NCBI RefSeq assembly: GCF_025567465.1
Contig: NZ_JAOQKI010000011.1
Span: 34,157-98,156, forward strand
Direction: 5' to 3'
Length of the DNA stretch: 64,000 nucleotides
Origin: Roseburia_C amylophila
GTDB lineage: Bacteria > Bacillota > Clostridia > Lachnospirales > Lachnospiraceae
The notes beneath the pieces were generated by a model. The model was not told the DNA's origin. It saw nothing but the letters and a program-made list of their open reading frames with translations, and searched no databases. Shown here piece after piece: positions 17,484-26,571 of this stretch. Position 1 is the stretch's first letter. The number at the start of each line of letters is the position of its first letter. Made by a program: the position numbers and the translations under genes.

Positions 17484-18233
17484 TTATTTCCCCTGTTCTC
17501 TTGCGATGATATAAATCCGTTCACTGCAGGCTGTCGGTTCTTTTCCCGTCTCTACGTCAAAGACACCTTCCCATTTCATACCGGCTTCTTCGATTAATTT
17601 TCGTACGGTTTCTATCTCATACGCCCGCTGAAAATGTGTTTCTTCATATCTCCGGAACAAATCATCCTCTTCTTTGATAAAAAGTGTTAAATCATACTGA
17701 TTGACCTGTTCCTCCGGGTCATAATAATTTTCCCAGATAAAGCTGCTGTCCTCTCTGGTCTCGCAGAAGCTGTTGTCTCCTAAGAGTTCCTCATATTTAT
17801 ATCTGGTATTCATATCGAAAATAAAGATTCCGCCCGGGTCAAGATAATTATTGACCAGGGAAAATACCTGTCTCAAATCCTCTTCTGACATGATATAATT
17901 CATGGAATCGCAGACACTTACTACTGCCCGGATGGTTCCATACAATTCAAACTCCCGCATATCCTGAAGAAGATACAGTATCTCTGTATTTTCCATGGTA
18001 TATTCTCTGGCTACCGAAAGCATTTCCTCGGAATTGTCCACCCCAATCATATCATAACCTTCTGCTGCTAAAAGTCTCGTCATCCTTCCGGTTCCACAGC
18101 CAAGTTCCAAAAGCAGGCCATCTTTTATCCCCTCTGCTTTTAATATGTCCACCAGATATTTTTTCCATGCTTCGTAAGGGACATTGTCCATAAATGTATC
18201 ATAAACTGTTGCAAATTCTGTATATGCTTCCAC
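17484..18233 (-). CDS. Class I SAM-dependent methyltransferase
   Basis: A 249-aa Rossmann-fold methyltransferase. The start MEAYTEFATVYDTFMDNVPY and motif I LLELGCGTGRMT (about residues 41-52), then GVDNSEEML for motif II, are typical of the Methyltransf_25 group common in Firmicutes. The substrate is unknown. The neighbourhood with hslO and nadE suggests a housekeeping operon but gives no clear functional link. No signal or membrane segment. Confidence 0.88.
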   Translation of the reverse strand: MEAYTEFATVYDTFMDNVPYEAWKKYLVDILKAEGIKDGLLLELGCGTGRMTRLLAAEGYDMIGVDNSEEMLSVAREYTMENTEILYLLQDMREFELYGTIRAVVSVCDSMNYIMSEEDLRQVFSLVNNYLDPGGIFIFDMNTRYKYEELLGDNSFCETREDSSFIWENYYDPEEQVNQYDLTLFIKEEDDLFRRYEETHFQRAYEIETVRKLIEEAGMKWEGVFDVETGKEPTACSERIYIIAREQGK

Positions 18234-18368
18234 ACAACCACTCTTTCTGTCCTATTCTTCTGTAATACTAACAATTTTCCCTGATAAAAGCAAGTAGTCG
18301 CTTCCTAAGGCTTGATTATTTTTCCCTAAAACTTTATACTTAAAATCATAACACTACTGGGAGGAATT

Positions 18369-19412
18369 ATGACAAACCAATTAGACCACTATATATCCAA
18401 CCACATCAAAAGTCTTTACCGGCATAAGCTTTTTTCGCCGATTCTATATATGATACTGTTGATTGTTCTTTGGATTATCTTTCCCATCGGCACCATCTTA
18501 AGTCCGAAGGTTATCAACGAAAAAACTTCTCTTGATAAATTATATAAAGAGAATGACCGGTATGTCAGTATTACGCTGACGGATTTAAAATTTACCGGAT
18601 ACACACAGGAAGTCTTAGGGCAGACCCATGGATATTACTACTATACAATTCAGGATGGGTGCTGTAATATCGTACTGCTCTCTCCGAAGACCAGCGAAGA
18701 GGGACTTCCGAATATTAACAAAGTAACCGTTCATGCCAAAATCCAGACCGCAACCAAATCCTACCATACCCTGCTTTCTAAAATTGCAGCAGATTTGAAC
18801 TGGACAGACAGCGGTATTTACGGAGAAAGCTCCTCCTATTATATCAGTGAGCCCGGTTTCCGTTACGGCTTCAGTATCTTTCTGATTCTGCTTTTTGCAT
18901 GCAGTGGACTTTATGCCATTTTCAGTATCATATGTTATTTTGTATACATTCATTTTCCATGGCTGTCACCGCCCTGCCAGCAGCTTGCCCGGTTCGGTTC
19001 TCCGAAGACTCTTCTTATGCAGGCAGAAGAAGAACTGGCGACACTGCCACAGCTGGCTACGGAAGATATGTTTATTACCGAGCATTTCTTTATTGAAATC
19101 TCTACGGATGGAATTGCCTTTGTTCCGATTCAGGAAATCATCTGGCTTTATAAACATTCCACCCTGCACAAGTTCTTCTGGTACCATTTCAGTATCTCCT
19201 ATACGCTGTGTATCTCTGCGAAAAAGCACTTATACATCCAGTGTCCGAAGAACTTAAAATCCGATATCGACGGTATCATCGACTACTTAGCAGAAGCAAA
19301 TCATGATATTCTTGTAGGCTTCAACGAAAAGAACCGCCTGAAGGTACAGGAAATTCAGGGAACACCATTGCAGTTTGAGAAGTTTATTGCACTGTTGAAA
19401 AAAAGATTATAA
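18369..19412 (+). CDS. Two-TM membrane protein of unknown function (DUF6709-like)
   Basis: A 347-aa protein with hydrophobic segments at about residues 22-44 (PILYMILLIVLWIIFPIGTI) and 169-196 (FLILLFACSGLYAIFSIICY). Between them is an extracellular domain of about 125 residues; after the second segment comes a cytoplasmic domain of about 150 residues with a repeated FxEIxxDGIAF-type strand pattern. It resembles Lachnospiraceae proteins annotated DUF6709, from memory and not checked. GGGAGGAATT lies just before the ATG. It is alone between divergent and convergent neighbours. Confidence 0.7.
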   Translation: MTNQLDHYISNHIKSLYRHKLFSPILYMILLIVLWIIFPIGTILSPKVINEKTSLDKLYKENDRYVSITLTDLKFTGYTQEVLGQTHGYYYYTIQDGCCNIVLLSPKTSEEGLPNINKVTVHAKIQTATKSYHTLLSKIAADLNWTDSGIYGESSSYYISEPGFRYGFSIFLILLFACSGLYAIFSIICYFVYIHFPWLSPPCQQLARFGSPKTLLMQAEEELATLPQLATEDMFITEHFFIEISTDGIAFVPIQEIIWLYKHSTLHKFFWYHFSISYTLCISAKKHLYIQCPKNLKSDIDGIIDYLAEANHDILVGFNEKNRLKVQEIQGTPLQFEKFIALLKKRL

Positions 19413-19414
19413 AA

Positions 19415-19449
19415 AATATGGGAATTCCGCATTACGGACTTCCCATATT
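19415..19449 (-). terminator. Bidirectional terminator, ilvN side
   Basis: AATATGGGAA-TTCCG/CGGACTTCCCATATT. It serves both the 18369 gene and the ilvN end of the minus-strand operon. Confidence 0.75.
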
Positions 19450-19463
19450 CCCGGTATTTAATA

Positions 19464-19961
19464 TTACCGGCAGGATGTGCTGATTGATTCAATGGCTACT
19501 GCCCCGCCACGCACTACTTCGATGGTCCTGAAGCGGCGTTTTAAAAGAGCTATCAGTTCATTGTTGCGACGTTCTGTCAGCTTACACTCTAACAATACGC
19601 TGTCTTCCCCAATATCTGCCACATCTACTTTAAAGGTTGTTGCAATCTGAAATACCTCCGCTTTATCTTCCACGCTGCAATGCAGCACTTTTGCAAAAAG
19701 AATCTCTTTCATATGGATTGGTACATTGGTTAAATCAATTACCTTAATGACCTCTACCATACTGTTTAACTGCTTCTTAATCTGTTCAAATGTAATATCA
19801 TCACTGGTTACACAGATTGTCATACGGGACACACTCTCATCTTCCGTGGTTCCTACGGTAAGACTCTGGAGGTTATAGGATTTGCCGGAAAAAAGTCCGG
19901 AAACCTTCGCCAGTACACCAACCTGGTTTTCTACATATAATGCAATCCATCTGTTTTTCAT
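19464..19961 (-). CDS. ilvN: Acetolactate synthase small (regulatory) subunit
   Basis: Regulatory subunit of acetohydroxyacid synthase, which confers valine feedback and raises activity. The N-terminal ACT domain (about 4-75) begins WIALYVENQVGVLAKVSGLFSGK and contains the NLQSLTVG motif; a second ACT-like half follows. The 165 aa length is standard. It follows ilvB by 13 bp and is the last gene of the five-gene run from thyA, with a terminator just beyond. Confidence 0.95.
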   Translation of the reverse strand: MKNRWIALYVENQVGVLAKVSGLFSGKSYNLQSLTVGTTEDESVSRMTICVTSDDITFEQIKKQLNSMVEVIKVIDLTNVPIHMKEILFAKVLHCSVEDKAEVFQIATTFKVDVADIGEDSVLLECKLTERRNNELIALLKRRFRTIEVVRGGAVAIESISTSCR

Positions 19962-19974
19962 ACCAACGTTCCTC

Positions 19975-21696
19975 CTATTTCAAAATCATCTGGCTCATTG
20001 CAGTTCCACTCTTAACCATCGGAAGTACAATGTCCTCTGTTGCAATCATAAATTCTATTACGGTAGAAGTCTTTTTATTCTTCTTTGCCTCTTCGAAGGC
20101 TGCATTCATTTCTTCGGTGTTCGTTACACGAATACCCTTTGCGCCATAGCTTTCTGCCCATTTCACAAAATCCGGTTCATATACCGGGCAGTCTTTTCCC
20201 GGTCCCTTACAGTTGTTCGGACATTCCTTATGCTGACGCAGGCAGGTTGCAGAATAACGTTTTCCGTAGAAAAGCTGCTGCTGCTGGCGAACCATGCCAA
20301 GATAAAAATTATTTAAAATGCAGACAATTACCGGTGCATCCTGGCATACTGCAGTTGCCATTTCCTGCATATTCATCTGGAATCCACCATCTCCGGTGAT
20401 ACAAATAACCTCTTGTTCCGGACAGCCGATTTTTGCTCCGACTGCTGCCGGGAATCCAAAGCCCATTGTTCCAAGGCCTCCTGATGTAATAAAGGTTCCG
20501 CCACGTTCCATCTCAAGATACTGGGTTGCCCACATCTGATGCTGCCCAACATCTGTTGCAATAATGGCCCCTTTGAAATGCTCATTGATTCCTTCCATAA
20601 TCATCTGCGGGGAAAGTCCCTTATCTCTTCGCATTTCCAGAGGATTTTCTTTGTTCCATTCCTCAATGCGGGCTATCCAGGCTGTTGTTTTCTTCGGTTC
20701 TGCCCACTCTGATAATTTTTCCAGTGCGGTTCTTGCATCTGCTACTACCGGTACATCCACCACAACGTTTCTGGAAATGGATGCTGTATCCACATCTACA
20801 TGAACAATTTTTGCCTTTGGTGCAAACTCATTCAAATCGCCGGTAATGCGGTCATTGAATCTTGTTCCGATGGAGAATAATACATCACACTCAGAAACTG
20901 CCATATTGGCTGCATATCTTCCATGCATACCGCAGTTTCCCATATAATAAGGATTGGATGTGCCAATGGCTCCTTTTCCCATAATGGTGGTAACAACCGG
21001 CACCTGCATTTTAGTAACAAATTCATCGAAAATATCATTGGCACGGGCAATGTTGATTCCGCCTCCGGCAAGAATCAATGGTTTCTTGGCACTCTTTAAA
21101 AGCTTATATGCCTTTTTCAACTGTCCGATATGTACGCCTTCATTTGGCTTGTAACCACGAATCTGCACACTCTTTGGATAATCGGATGGTCCACTCTCTA
21201 ACTGGATATCCTTTGGGATATCCACAAGAACCGGTCCCGGTTTTCCGGTGGTTGCAATGTGAAATGCCATGCGGATTATTTTTCCCAAATCTTTTCTGTC
21301 CCGAACGGTTACGCCGTATTTTGTTATGGAACGGGTCATTCCTACAATATCAACCTCCTGAAAGGCATCATTTCCAATCAACGGAAGTGGCACCTGACCG
21401 GTAATGCAAACAAGCGGAATGCTGTCAAAATGCGCATCTGCGAGTCCTGTAATAATATTGGTGGCACCCGGTCCGCTGGTTACCAGGCATACGCCCGGCT
21501 TTCCGGTAGCTCTCGCATATCCTTCTGCCTCATGAATCAGTCCCTGCTCATGTCTGGGAAGCACCAGGTGAATATCATCCTGTTTATATAATTCATCAAA
21601 AAGGTCGGTGACCATTCCGCCCGGATAACCAAATATGGTATCCACGCCTTCTTCCATCATCGCCTTTACAAATAATTTTCTTCCTGTAATATCCAT
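19975..21696 (-). CDS. ilvB: Acetolactate synthase large (catalytic) subunit
   Basis: ThDP enzyme joining two pyruvates, or pyruvate and 2-oxobutyrate, at the head of valine, leucine and isoleucine synthesis. Visible: catalytic Glu50 in PRHEQGLIHEAEGYA, the FAD-domain stretch FSIGTRFNDRITG, and the ThDP/Mg motif GDGGFQMNMQEMATA ending NNFYLGMVRQQQ. After GKRYSAT there is an insertion not found in the enterobacterial enzymes, with four cysteines (C485, C492, C496, C503, spacing x6, x3, x6) before EPDFVKWAESYGAKG. I recall similar insertions in other Lachnospiraceae IlvB. The length of 573 aa is normal. It sits 13 bp from both neighbours. Confidence 0.96.
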   Translation of the reverse strand: MDITGRKLFVKAMMEEGVDTIFGYPGGMVTDLFDELYKQDDIHLVLPRHEQGLIHEAEGYARATGKPGVCLVTSGPGATNIITGLADAHFDSIPLVCITGQVPLPLIGNDAFQEVDIVGMTRSITKYGVTVRDRKDLGKIIRMAFHIATTGKPGPVLVDIPKDIQLESGPSDYPKSVQIRGYKPNEGVHIGQLKKAYKLLKSAKKPLILAGGGINIARANDIFDEFVTKMQVPVVTTIMGKGAIGTSNPYYMGNCGMHGRYAANMAVSECDVLFSIGTRFNDRITGDLNEFAPKAKIVHVDVDTASISRNVVVDVPVVADARTALEKLSEWAEPKKTTAWIARIEEWNKENPLEMRRDKGLSPQMIMEGINEHFKGAIIATDVGQHQMWATQYLEMERGGTFITSGGLGTMGFGFPAAVGAKIGCPEQEVICITGDGGFQMNMQEMATAVCQDAPVIVCILNNFYLGMVRQQQQLFYGKRYSATCLRQHKECPNNCKGPGKDCPVYEPDFVKWAESYGAKGIRVTNTEEMNAAFEEAKKNKKTSTVIEFMIATEDIVLPMVKSGTAMSQMILK

Positions 21697-21709
21697 CTAA
21701 CATCCTCCT

Positions 21710-22669
21710 CTATATCAATCCCATGGTCTTAAGGATAAAAATCCAGCCAGTTAAGGTAAATGCTCCCAAAAGCGTTGTTGTCACAATAATACTTGCTGTC
21801 AGCACACCATCATTTTTCATGTTCTTTGCCATAATATAGCAGCTTGGTGTAGTCGGTGATGCAAGCATAATCAGAATTGCAATCATTTTTTCTCCGGTAA
21901 ATCCCAAGGCTGCTGCCACCGGAAGTAATAAAAGCGGCTGTATCACAAGTTTGATTGCAGATGCTGCAAGGGTCGGTCTGATTTTTGCCAGGGCTTTTCT
22001 TCCCTCAAAGCCTGCACCCAGTGCAATCAACGCCAGTGGTGTTGCCATCTTTGCCACATTCTCAATGGTCTTATCTACCATGGCAGGAAAATCAAGGGAC
22101 AATAATGCTGCCACCATACCAAAGGCAATTCCAAGGATAATCGGATTCTTTAATATGTTAAGAAATGCTTTCTTGATTCTGCCACCATGTGCTGCCTCTT
22201 CTCCCGCTCCATCTTCATTGGCTTCAAAGGTCAGTACAATAACAGAAAAGATATTATAAAGCGGCACTGCCCCGATAATCATCAATGGTCCCATGGCAGA
22301 ACTGCCATAAATATTTTCAATAAAGGCAAGTCCCATGACTGCGGCACTGCTCCGGAAGGAGCTTTGCACAAATGCACCACGGATGGATTTATCCTTTACA
22401 AAGAGCTTTGTGGCTCCCCAGATTACCCAGAAACAGACGGTACTTGCCAGTGCACAGAAAAGCACATATTTCAAATCAAAGATTTCCCGGATATTTACCG
22501 TAGCAATATCCCGAAATAACATAAATGGCAAGGTCACCTTAAAATTAAACTTATTCGCCACCGTCACAAAATTATCATTGAGCATACCAATCTGCTTTAA
22601 GATATAACCGATTACCATCACAAGAAAGATTGGCATGGTGGTATTTAAACTGAAAATAAGATTATTCAT
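21710..22669 (-). CDS. AEC-family transporter (auxin efflux carrier fold)
   Basis: A 319-aa protein with about ten membrane segments. The N-terminus LNTTMPIFLVMVIGYILK followed by FVTVANKFNFKVTLPFMLFRDIA and the C-terminal PLLLLPVAAALGF/MLASPTTPSCYIMAKNM pattern are typical of the bacterial AEC (PF03547) family, whose known members export malate or similar organic acids. It lies between folA and ilvB with gaps of 21 and 13 bp, so it is co-transcribed. A role with branched-chain keto acids or acetolactate is possible by context only. Confidence 0.85.
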   Translation of the reverse strand: MNNLIFSLNTTMPIFLVMVIGYILKQIGMLNDNFVTVANKFNFKVTLPFMLFRDIATVNIREIFDLKYVLFCALASTVCFWVIWGATKLFVKDKSIRGAFVQSSFRSSAAVMGLAFIENIYGSSAMGPLMIIGAVPLYNIFSVIVLTFEANEDGAGEEAAHGGRIKKAFLNILKNPIILGIAFGMVAALLSLDFPAMVDKTIENVAKMATPLALIALGAGFEGRKALAKIRPTLAASAIKLVIQPLLLLPVAAALGFTGEKMIAILIMLASPTTPSCYIMAKNMKNDGVLTASIIVTTTLLGAFTLTGWIFILKTMGLI

Positions 22670-22690
22670 TTCTTACACGTTTCTTTCTGC

Positions 22691-23191
22691 TTATCTTATT
22701 CTTTCATATTTTAAGAAGTAATACTCCAGATCAAAATAGGTCTGTTCATCACTGTCTTCTGTAATCTGCCATTCTTCCTTTTCATCCAGATTCGGGAAAT
22801 AGGCATCTGCATCATATGCATAGTCAATCTTCGTAATATGCGCTACATCGCACTCATCCAAAAGCTGACGATAAATGCTTTCACCGCCAATAACATAGAC
22901 ATCCTCACTGTTATACTGCTCTAACTCTTTATGCAGTTCGTCTAAATCATGCACCACAATGGCATCCTTCACTTTATAATTCTTATCACTGGTCAGTACA
23001 ATATTGACACGGTTCTTAAGAGGCTGTCCATTTGGAAAGCTTTCCAAGGTCTTACGTCCCATGACTACCACTTTCCCGGTTGTGGTCTGACGGAAAAATT
23101 TCATATCATCCGGAATGCTTACCAGTAATTTATTCTTATAGCCAATTGCCCAATTAGCATCTACTGCTGCGATTAAATTCATCTCTTTCAC
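22691..23191 (-). CDS. folA: Dihydrofolate reductase
   Basis: NADPH-dependent reduction of dihydrofolate, regenerating the cofactor oxidised by thymidylate synthase. Motifs: MNLIAAVDANWAIGYKNKLL at the N-terminus, the acidic active-site residue in IPDDMKFFR, VVMGRKTLESF, and VIGGESIYRQLL before the conserved DAYFP. The 166-aa length is normal. It starts 10 bp after thyA, the classic thyA-folA pairing. Confidence 0.95.
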   Translation of the reverse strand: MKEMNLIAAVDANWAIGYKNKLLVSIPDDMKFFRQTTTGKVVVMGRKTLESFPNGQPLKNRVNIVLTSDKNYKVKDAIVVHDLDELHKELEQYNSEDVYVIGGESIYRQLLDECDVAHITKIDYAYDADAYFPNLDEKEEWQITEDSDEQTYFDLEYYFLKYERIR

Positions 23192-23201
23192 CTGCTCCTT
23201 T

Positions 23202-24050
23202 TTATATTGCGATTGGAATATCCTGAATCTGCGGTCCTGTCACATAATTATCAAGACGTACATCATTTCTGGTAAATTCATAGAAATCCTTTACATCCGG
23301 ATTCAGCCAGAATGTCGGTGCGTCATACGTCGGTCTTTGAATCAGTTCCTTTATAATAGGAATATGCCGGTCATAAATATGTGCATCTGCAATCACATGC
23401 ACTAACTCTCCCACACGCATATCGCACACCTGTGCCAGCATATGCATCAATACTGCATACTGGCAGACATTCCAGTTATTGGCAGCTAAGATATCCTGGG
23501 AACGCTGATTTAAAATTGCATTCAAAGTCAGCTTATCGTCCCCCTTCTTCTGGGTTACATTAAAGGTCATGCTGTATGCGCATGGATAAAGATGCATCTC
23601 ACTTAAATCCTGATGTACATATATATTGGTCATGATTCTTCTGCTGAAAGGATTGTTCTTAAGGTCATAGATGACACGGTCTACCTGGTCAAACATTCCT
23701 TCCTTATATTTATGCTTTACTCCCATCTGGTAGCCATAAGCTTTTCCAATAGATCCTGTCTCATCTGCCCATTCATCCCAGACATGGCTGTGTAAGTCAT
23801 TGACATTATTGGACTTCAACTGCCAGATCCATAACATCTCATCGGTACAGCTCTTGATTGCTGTCTTTCGTAATGTAATTGCCGGAAATTCCTTGGATAA
23901 ATCATACCTGTTTACCACACCAAATTTCTTAATTGTATAAGCACTGGTTCCATCCTCCCAATGTGGGCGGACTTTTTCTCCTTCTGTACTTACCCCGTTG
24001 TCCAATATATCCTGACACATATCGATAAAAATTTTATCTGCCAGACTCAT
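23202..24050 (-). CDS. thyA: Thymidylate synthase (ThyA type)
   Basis: Makes dTMP from dUMP with methylene-tetrahydrofolate as donor and reductant. The catalytic cysteine is C157 in LYPCAYSMTFNV; the dUMP contacts QRSQDI and the HVIADAHIYDRH motif follow. The N-terminal part (KVRPHWEDGTSAYTIKKFGV) is somewhat different from E. coli ThyA but fits the Firmicute group. Length 282 aa. It has AGGAGGTG before the ATG and is the first gene of a run thyA-folA-AEC-ilvB-ilvN from the promoter at 24108-24136. Confidence 0.95.
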   Translation of the reverse strand: MSLADKIFIDMCQDILDNGVSTEGEKVRPHWEDGTSAYTIKKFGVVNRYDLSKEFPAITLRKTAIKSCTDEMLWIWQLKSNNVNDLHSHVWDEWADETGSIGKAYGYQMGVKHKYKEGMFDQVDRVIYDLKNNPFSRRIMTNIYVHQDLSEMHLYPCAYSMTFNVTQKKGDDKLTLNAILNQRSQDILAANNWNVCQYAVLMHMLAQVCDMRVGELVHVIADAHIYDRHIPIIKELIQRPTYDAPTFWLNPDVKDFYEFTRNDVRLDNYVTGPQIQDIPIAI

Positions 24051-24107
24051 GCTGCGGCACCTCCTGCGCTAGTTTTTTCACTATTTAGAGTATATTCTAA
24101 ATTAATA

Positions 24108-24136
24108 TTGTATCGGATAATCCCACCAAGCGCAAG
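24108..24136 (-). promoter_or_regulatory. Promoter of the thyA-folA-ilvBN run
   Basis: Minus strand TTGCGC (24136-24131), 17-bp spacer, TACAAT (24113-24108). The leader is about 50 nt, too short for an attenuator. Confidence 0.6.
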
Positions 24137-24137
24137 A

Positions 24138-24490
24138 GTAGAAAATTTAACATTACAAATTTATGATTGTATCTTGTGCATTTTCTTTTTCTCCTGCAAG
24201 TTGTCTTATCAATTTTTATTATTTTATACATTATGTAATCTTAAAATCTTTCTTTTGAGACTTATATTAATTTGTTTTCTGATTTTATTATTTTTTAGAA
24301 GAAGGGAATGTGCCGGACTGGGGGATGGGCGGAAGAATTGGTCTATCCCAATATGAACCGGTTTGTTCTAATATGAATTGAATTATCGTAGTATGATTGG
24401 TTTTTATTTTATCAAAATTTATTATGTCTTGTTTTAATTTCAAGAATTCGTCATTGATTCTCGTCTCTTTATTGCATTGCATTTTTAAGT
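24138..24490. other. AT-rich intergenic stretch, no feature recognised
   Basis: About 350 bp between the thyA promoter and the purD terminator. Both strands are interrupted by stops, and I see no hairpin, repeat or known RNA here apart from a few short runs of AATATGAA(C/T)-type sequence near 24350-24395. Confidence 0.5.
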
Positions 24491-24494
24491 ATAG

Positions 24495-24538
24495 AAAAAG
24501 TACCCGTAAATTTTTCTGTTTTTTACGGATACTTTTCT
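24495..24538 (-). terminator. Terminator of the purMND operon
   Basis: AAAAGTA-CCCGTAAA / TTTACGG-ATACTTTT with a T-rich tail, about 40 bp past the purD stop. Confidence 0.75.
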
Positions 24539-24579
24539 TATCTTCCTATTTTGTCGATTCGTTAAATCATTCTTTAACT

Positions 24580-25854
24580 TTATGCTTCATCTATGGATTT
24601 TCCAATGTCATGGCGCATATACTTGTTATCGAAGTCTACCCACTCCGTTGCCTTATAAGCATTGGCTCTTGCTTCTTTTAAGGTAGCTCCCTTGGCTGTG
24701 ATGCCAAGTACACGGCCTCCGTTGGTTACAATTTTTCCTTCCTCATTTAACTTGGTTCCAGCATGGAAACAGTAGTAACCTTCTTTGCCATCAAAGTTCT
24801 CAAGGCCTTTGATTTCAAATCCTTTTTCATATGCCACCGGATATCCGTCAGATGCAAGAACAACGCATACGGCTGCATTATCTTCAAACTGTAAATCAAT
24901 GGTATCTAATTTACCGTCTACGCAGGCTTCCATTACATCAATGATGTCATTTTTCATTCTCGGAAGAACTACCTGAGCTTCCGGGTCACCAAAACGGGCA
25001 TTGTACTCTAATACCTTTGGTCCATCCTCTGTCAGCATCAGACCGAAGAAAATAACACCTACAAATGGTCTTCCTTCTGCTGCCATGGCATCTACGGTTG
25101 CCTGATAGATATATTTCTTACAGAAATCATCTACTTCTTTGGTATAGAAAGGACTTGGAGAGAAGTTACCCATTCCACCGGTATTTAAGCCCTGGTCTCC
25201 ATCTTTGGCACGTTTGTGGTCCTGTGCGGAAGACATAATCTTAATGGTCTTGCCATCTACGAAAGAAAGCACGGATACTTCACGGCCTGTCATGAACTCT
25301 TCTATTACCATATGGTTGCCGGCAGAACCAAATTTCTTATCTTCCATGATTTCTTTTACTCCGGCTTTCGCTTCCTCCAAGGTGTTACAAATCAGAACAC
25401 CTTTACCAAGTGCCAGTCCGTCTGCCTTTAATACGATTGGCATTTTTGCAGTTTCCAGATACTCCAATGCCTTTTTCGGGTCATCAAAGGTCTCATATCC
25501 TGCGGTCGGAATGTTATATTTCTTCATCAAATCTTTGGAAAATGCTTTGGATCCCTCTAAGATTGCAGCATTCTTTCTCGGTCCGAATACTTTTAATCCT
25601 TCTGCTTCAAATACATCTACAATTCCACCGACCAATGGATCATCCATTCCTACGATGGTAAAATCAATCTCTTTTTCCTTTGCAAAAGCTACCAGCTTGT
25701 CAAATTCCATGGCTCCAATGTTCACACATTCTGCCAGCTGTCCGATTCCGGCATTGCCCGGTGCACAATAAATCTTATCTACACGGCTGCTCTTTGCTAC
25801 ACTTGTCACAATTGCATGCTCTCTTCCGCCGCTTCCAACTACTAATACTTTCAT
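24580..25854 (-). CDS. purD: Phosphoribosylamine--glycine ligase (GARS)
   Basis: ATP-grasp enzyme for the second step of purine synthesis: joins glycine to phosphoribosylamine. It starts with MKVLVVGSGGREHAIV, has the ATP-grasp stretch PIVLKADGLALGKGV near residue 140-155, and the metal-binding VLEYNARFGDPE motif. The 424-aa length is standard for the single-domain form. It follows purN by 78 bp, the widest gap of the operon. purD as the last gene after purM-purN is a usual order. Confidence 0.97.
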   Translation of the reverse strand: MKVLVVGSGGREHAIVTSVAKSSRVDKIYCAPGNAGIGQLAECVNIGAMEFDKLVAFAKEKEIDFTIVGMDDPLVGGIVDVFEAEGLKVFGPRKNAAILEGSKAFSKDLMKKYNIPTAGYETFDDPKKALEYLETAKMPIVLKADGLALGKGVLICNTLEEAKAGVKEIMEDKKFGSAGNHMVIEEFMTGREVSVLSFVDGKTIKIMSSAQDHKRAKDGDQGLNTGGMGNFSPSPFYTKEVDDFCKKYIYQATVDAMAAEGRPFVGVIFFGLMLTEDGPKVLEYNARFGDPEAQVVLPRMKNDIIDVMEACVDGKLDTIDLQFEDNAAVCVVLASDGYPVAYEKGFEIKGLENFDGKEGYYCFHAGTKLNEEGKIVTNGGRVLGITAKGATLKEARANAYKATEWVDFDNKYMRHDIGKSIDEA

Positions 25855-25932
25855 GCTGCTCCTCCTAATCCGGTTATTTTTCTTCTATTTTTCATTCATT
25901 TCTACTTAATCTTTATTTACTTTTACTCAATT

Positions 25933-26571
25933 CTAATGGTCTGCTTTTGGAAGAATCTTCACTTTCCCGTCTTCGACTTTTACTCTTCCATTGGCAATTA
26001 AATCAATTGCCTGTGGCATAATTTTCCACTCTGCCTGTTCCATCACACGACGCTGCAGAATCTCCGGCGTATCATCCTCTTCTACTGCAACTGCTTTCTG
26101 TAAAATGATTGGACCGGTATCTGTTCCTTCATCCACAAAATGCACCGTAGCTCCTGTTACCTTCACTCCACGGGAAAGTGCTCCTTCGTGGACTTTTAAT
26201 CCATAGAAGCCTGTTCCACAGAAAGATGGAATCAGGGATGGATGAATATTGATTATCCGGTTGCGGTACTGTGCAATCATTTCCGGTGGAATTACCACCA
26301 AAAATCCTGCCAGCACCACCAAATCTACTTTATATTCATTCAATTTTTCTAAGAAATCAGCATTGAATGCCGCCCGGTTCTCATAGGATTTCGGAGAAAT
26401 GCAAAGTGCCTTGATATTATGTTTTTTTGCACGCTCTAAGGCATAGGCATTCGGATTATTACTGATTACCACTTCTATCTTTGCATTGGTAATGGTTCCA
26501 TTATCCATGGCATCGATAATTGCCTGAAGATTGGTTCCACCACCGGATACTAATACTGCAACTTTTAGCAT
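25933..26571 (-). CDS. purN: Phosphoribosylglycinamide formyltransferase
   Basis: Transfers formyl from 10-formyl-tetrahydrofolate to GAR (third step of purine synthesis). The start MLKVAVLVSGGGTNLQAI is the GAR-binding loop; NIHPSLIPSF holds the catalytic Asn and His; GATVHFVDEGTDTGPII holds the catalytic Asp. At 212 aa it is of normal size. Its start overlaps the end of purM by 7 bp, suggesting coupled translation. Confidence 0.97.
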   Translation of the reverse strand: MLKVAVLVSGGGTNLQAIIDAMDNGTITNAKIEVVISNNPNAYALERAKKHNIKALCISPKSYENRAAFNADFLEKLNEYKVDLVVLAGFLVVIPPEMIAQYRNRIINIHPSLIPSFCGTGFYGLKVHEGALSRGVKVTGATVHFVDEGTDTGPIILQKAVAVEEDDTPEILQRRVMEQAEWKIMPQAIDLIANGRVKVEDGKVKILPKADH

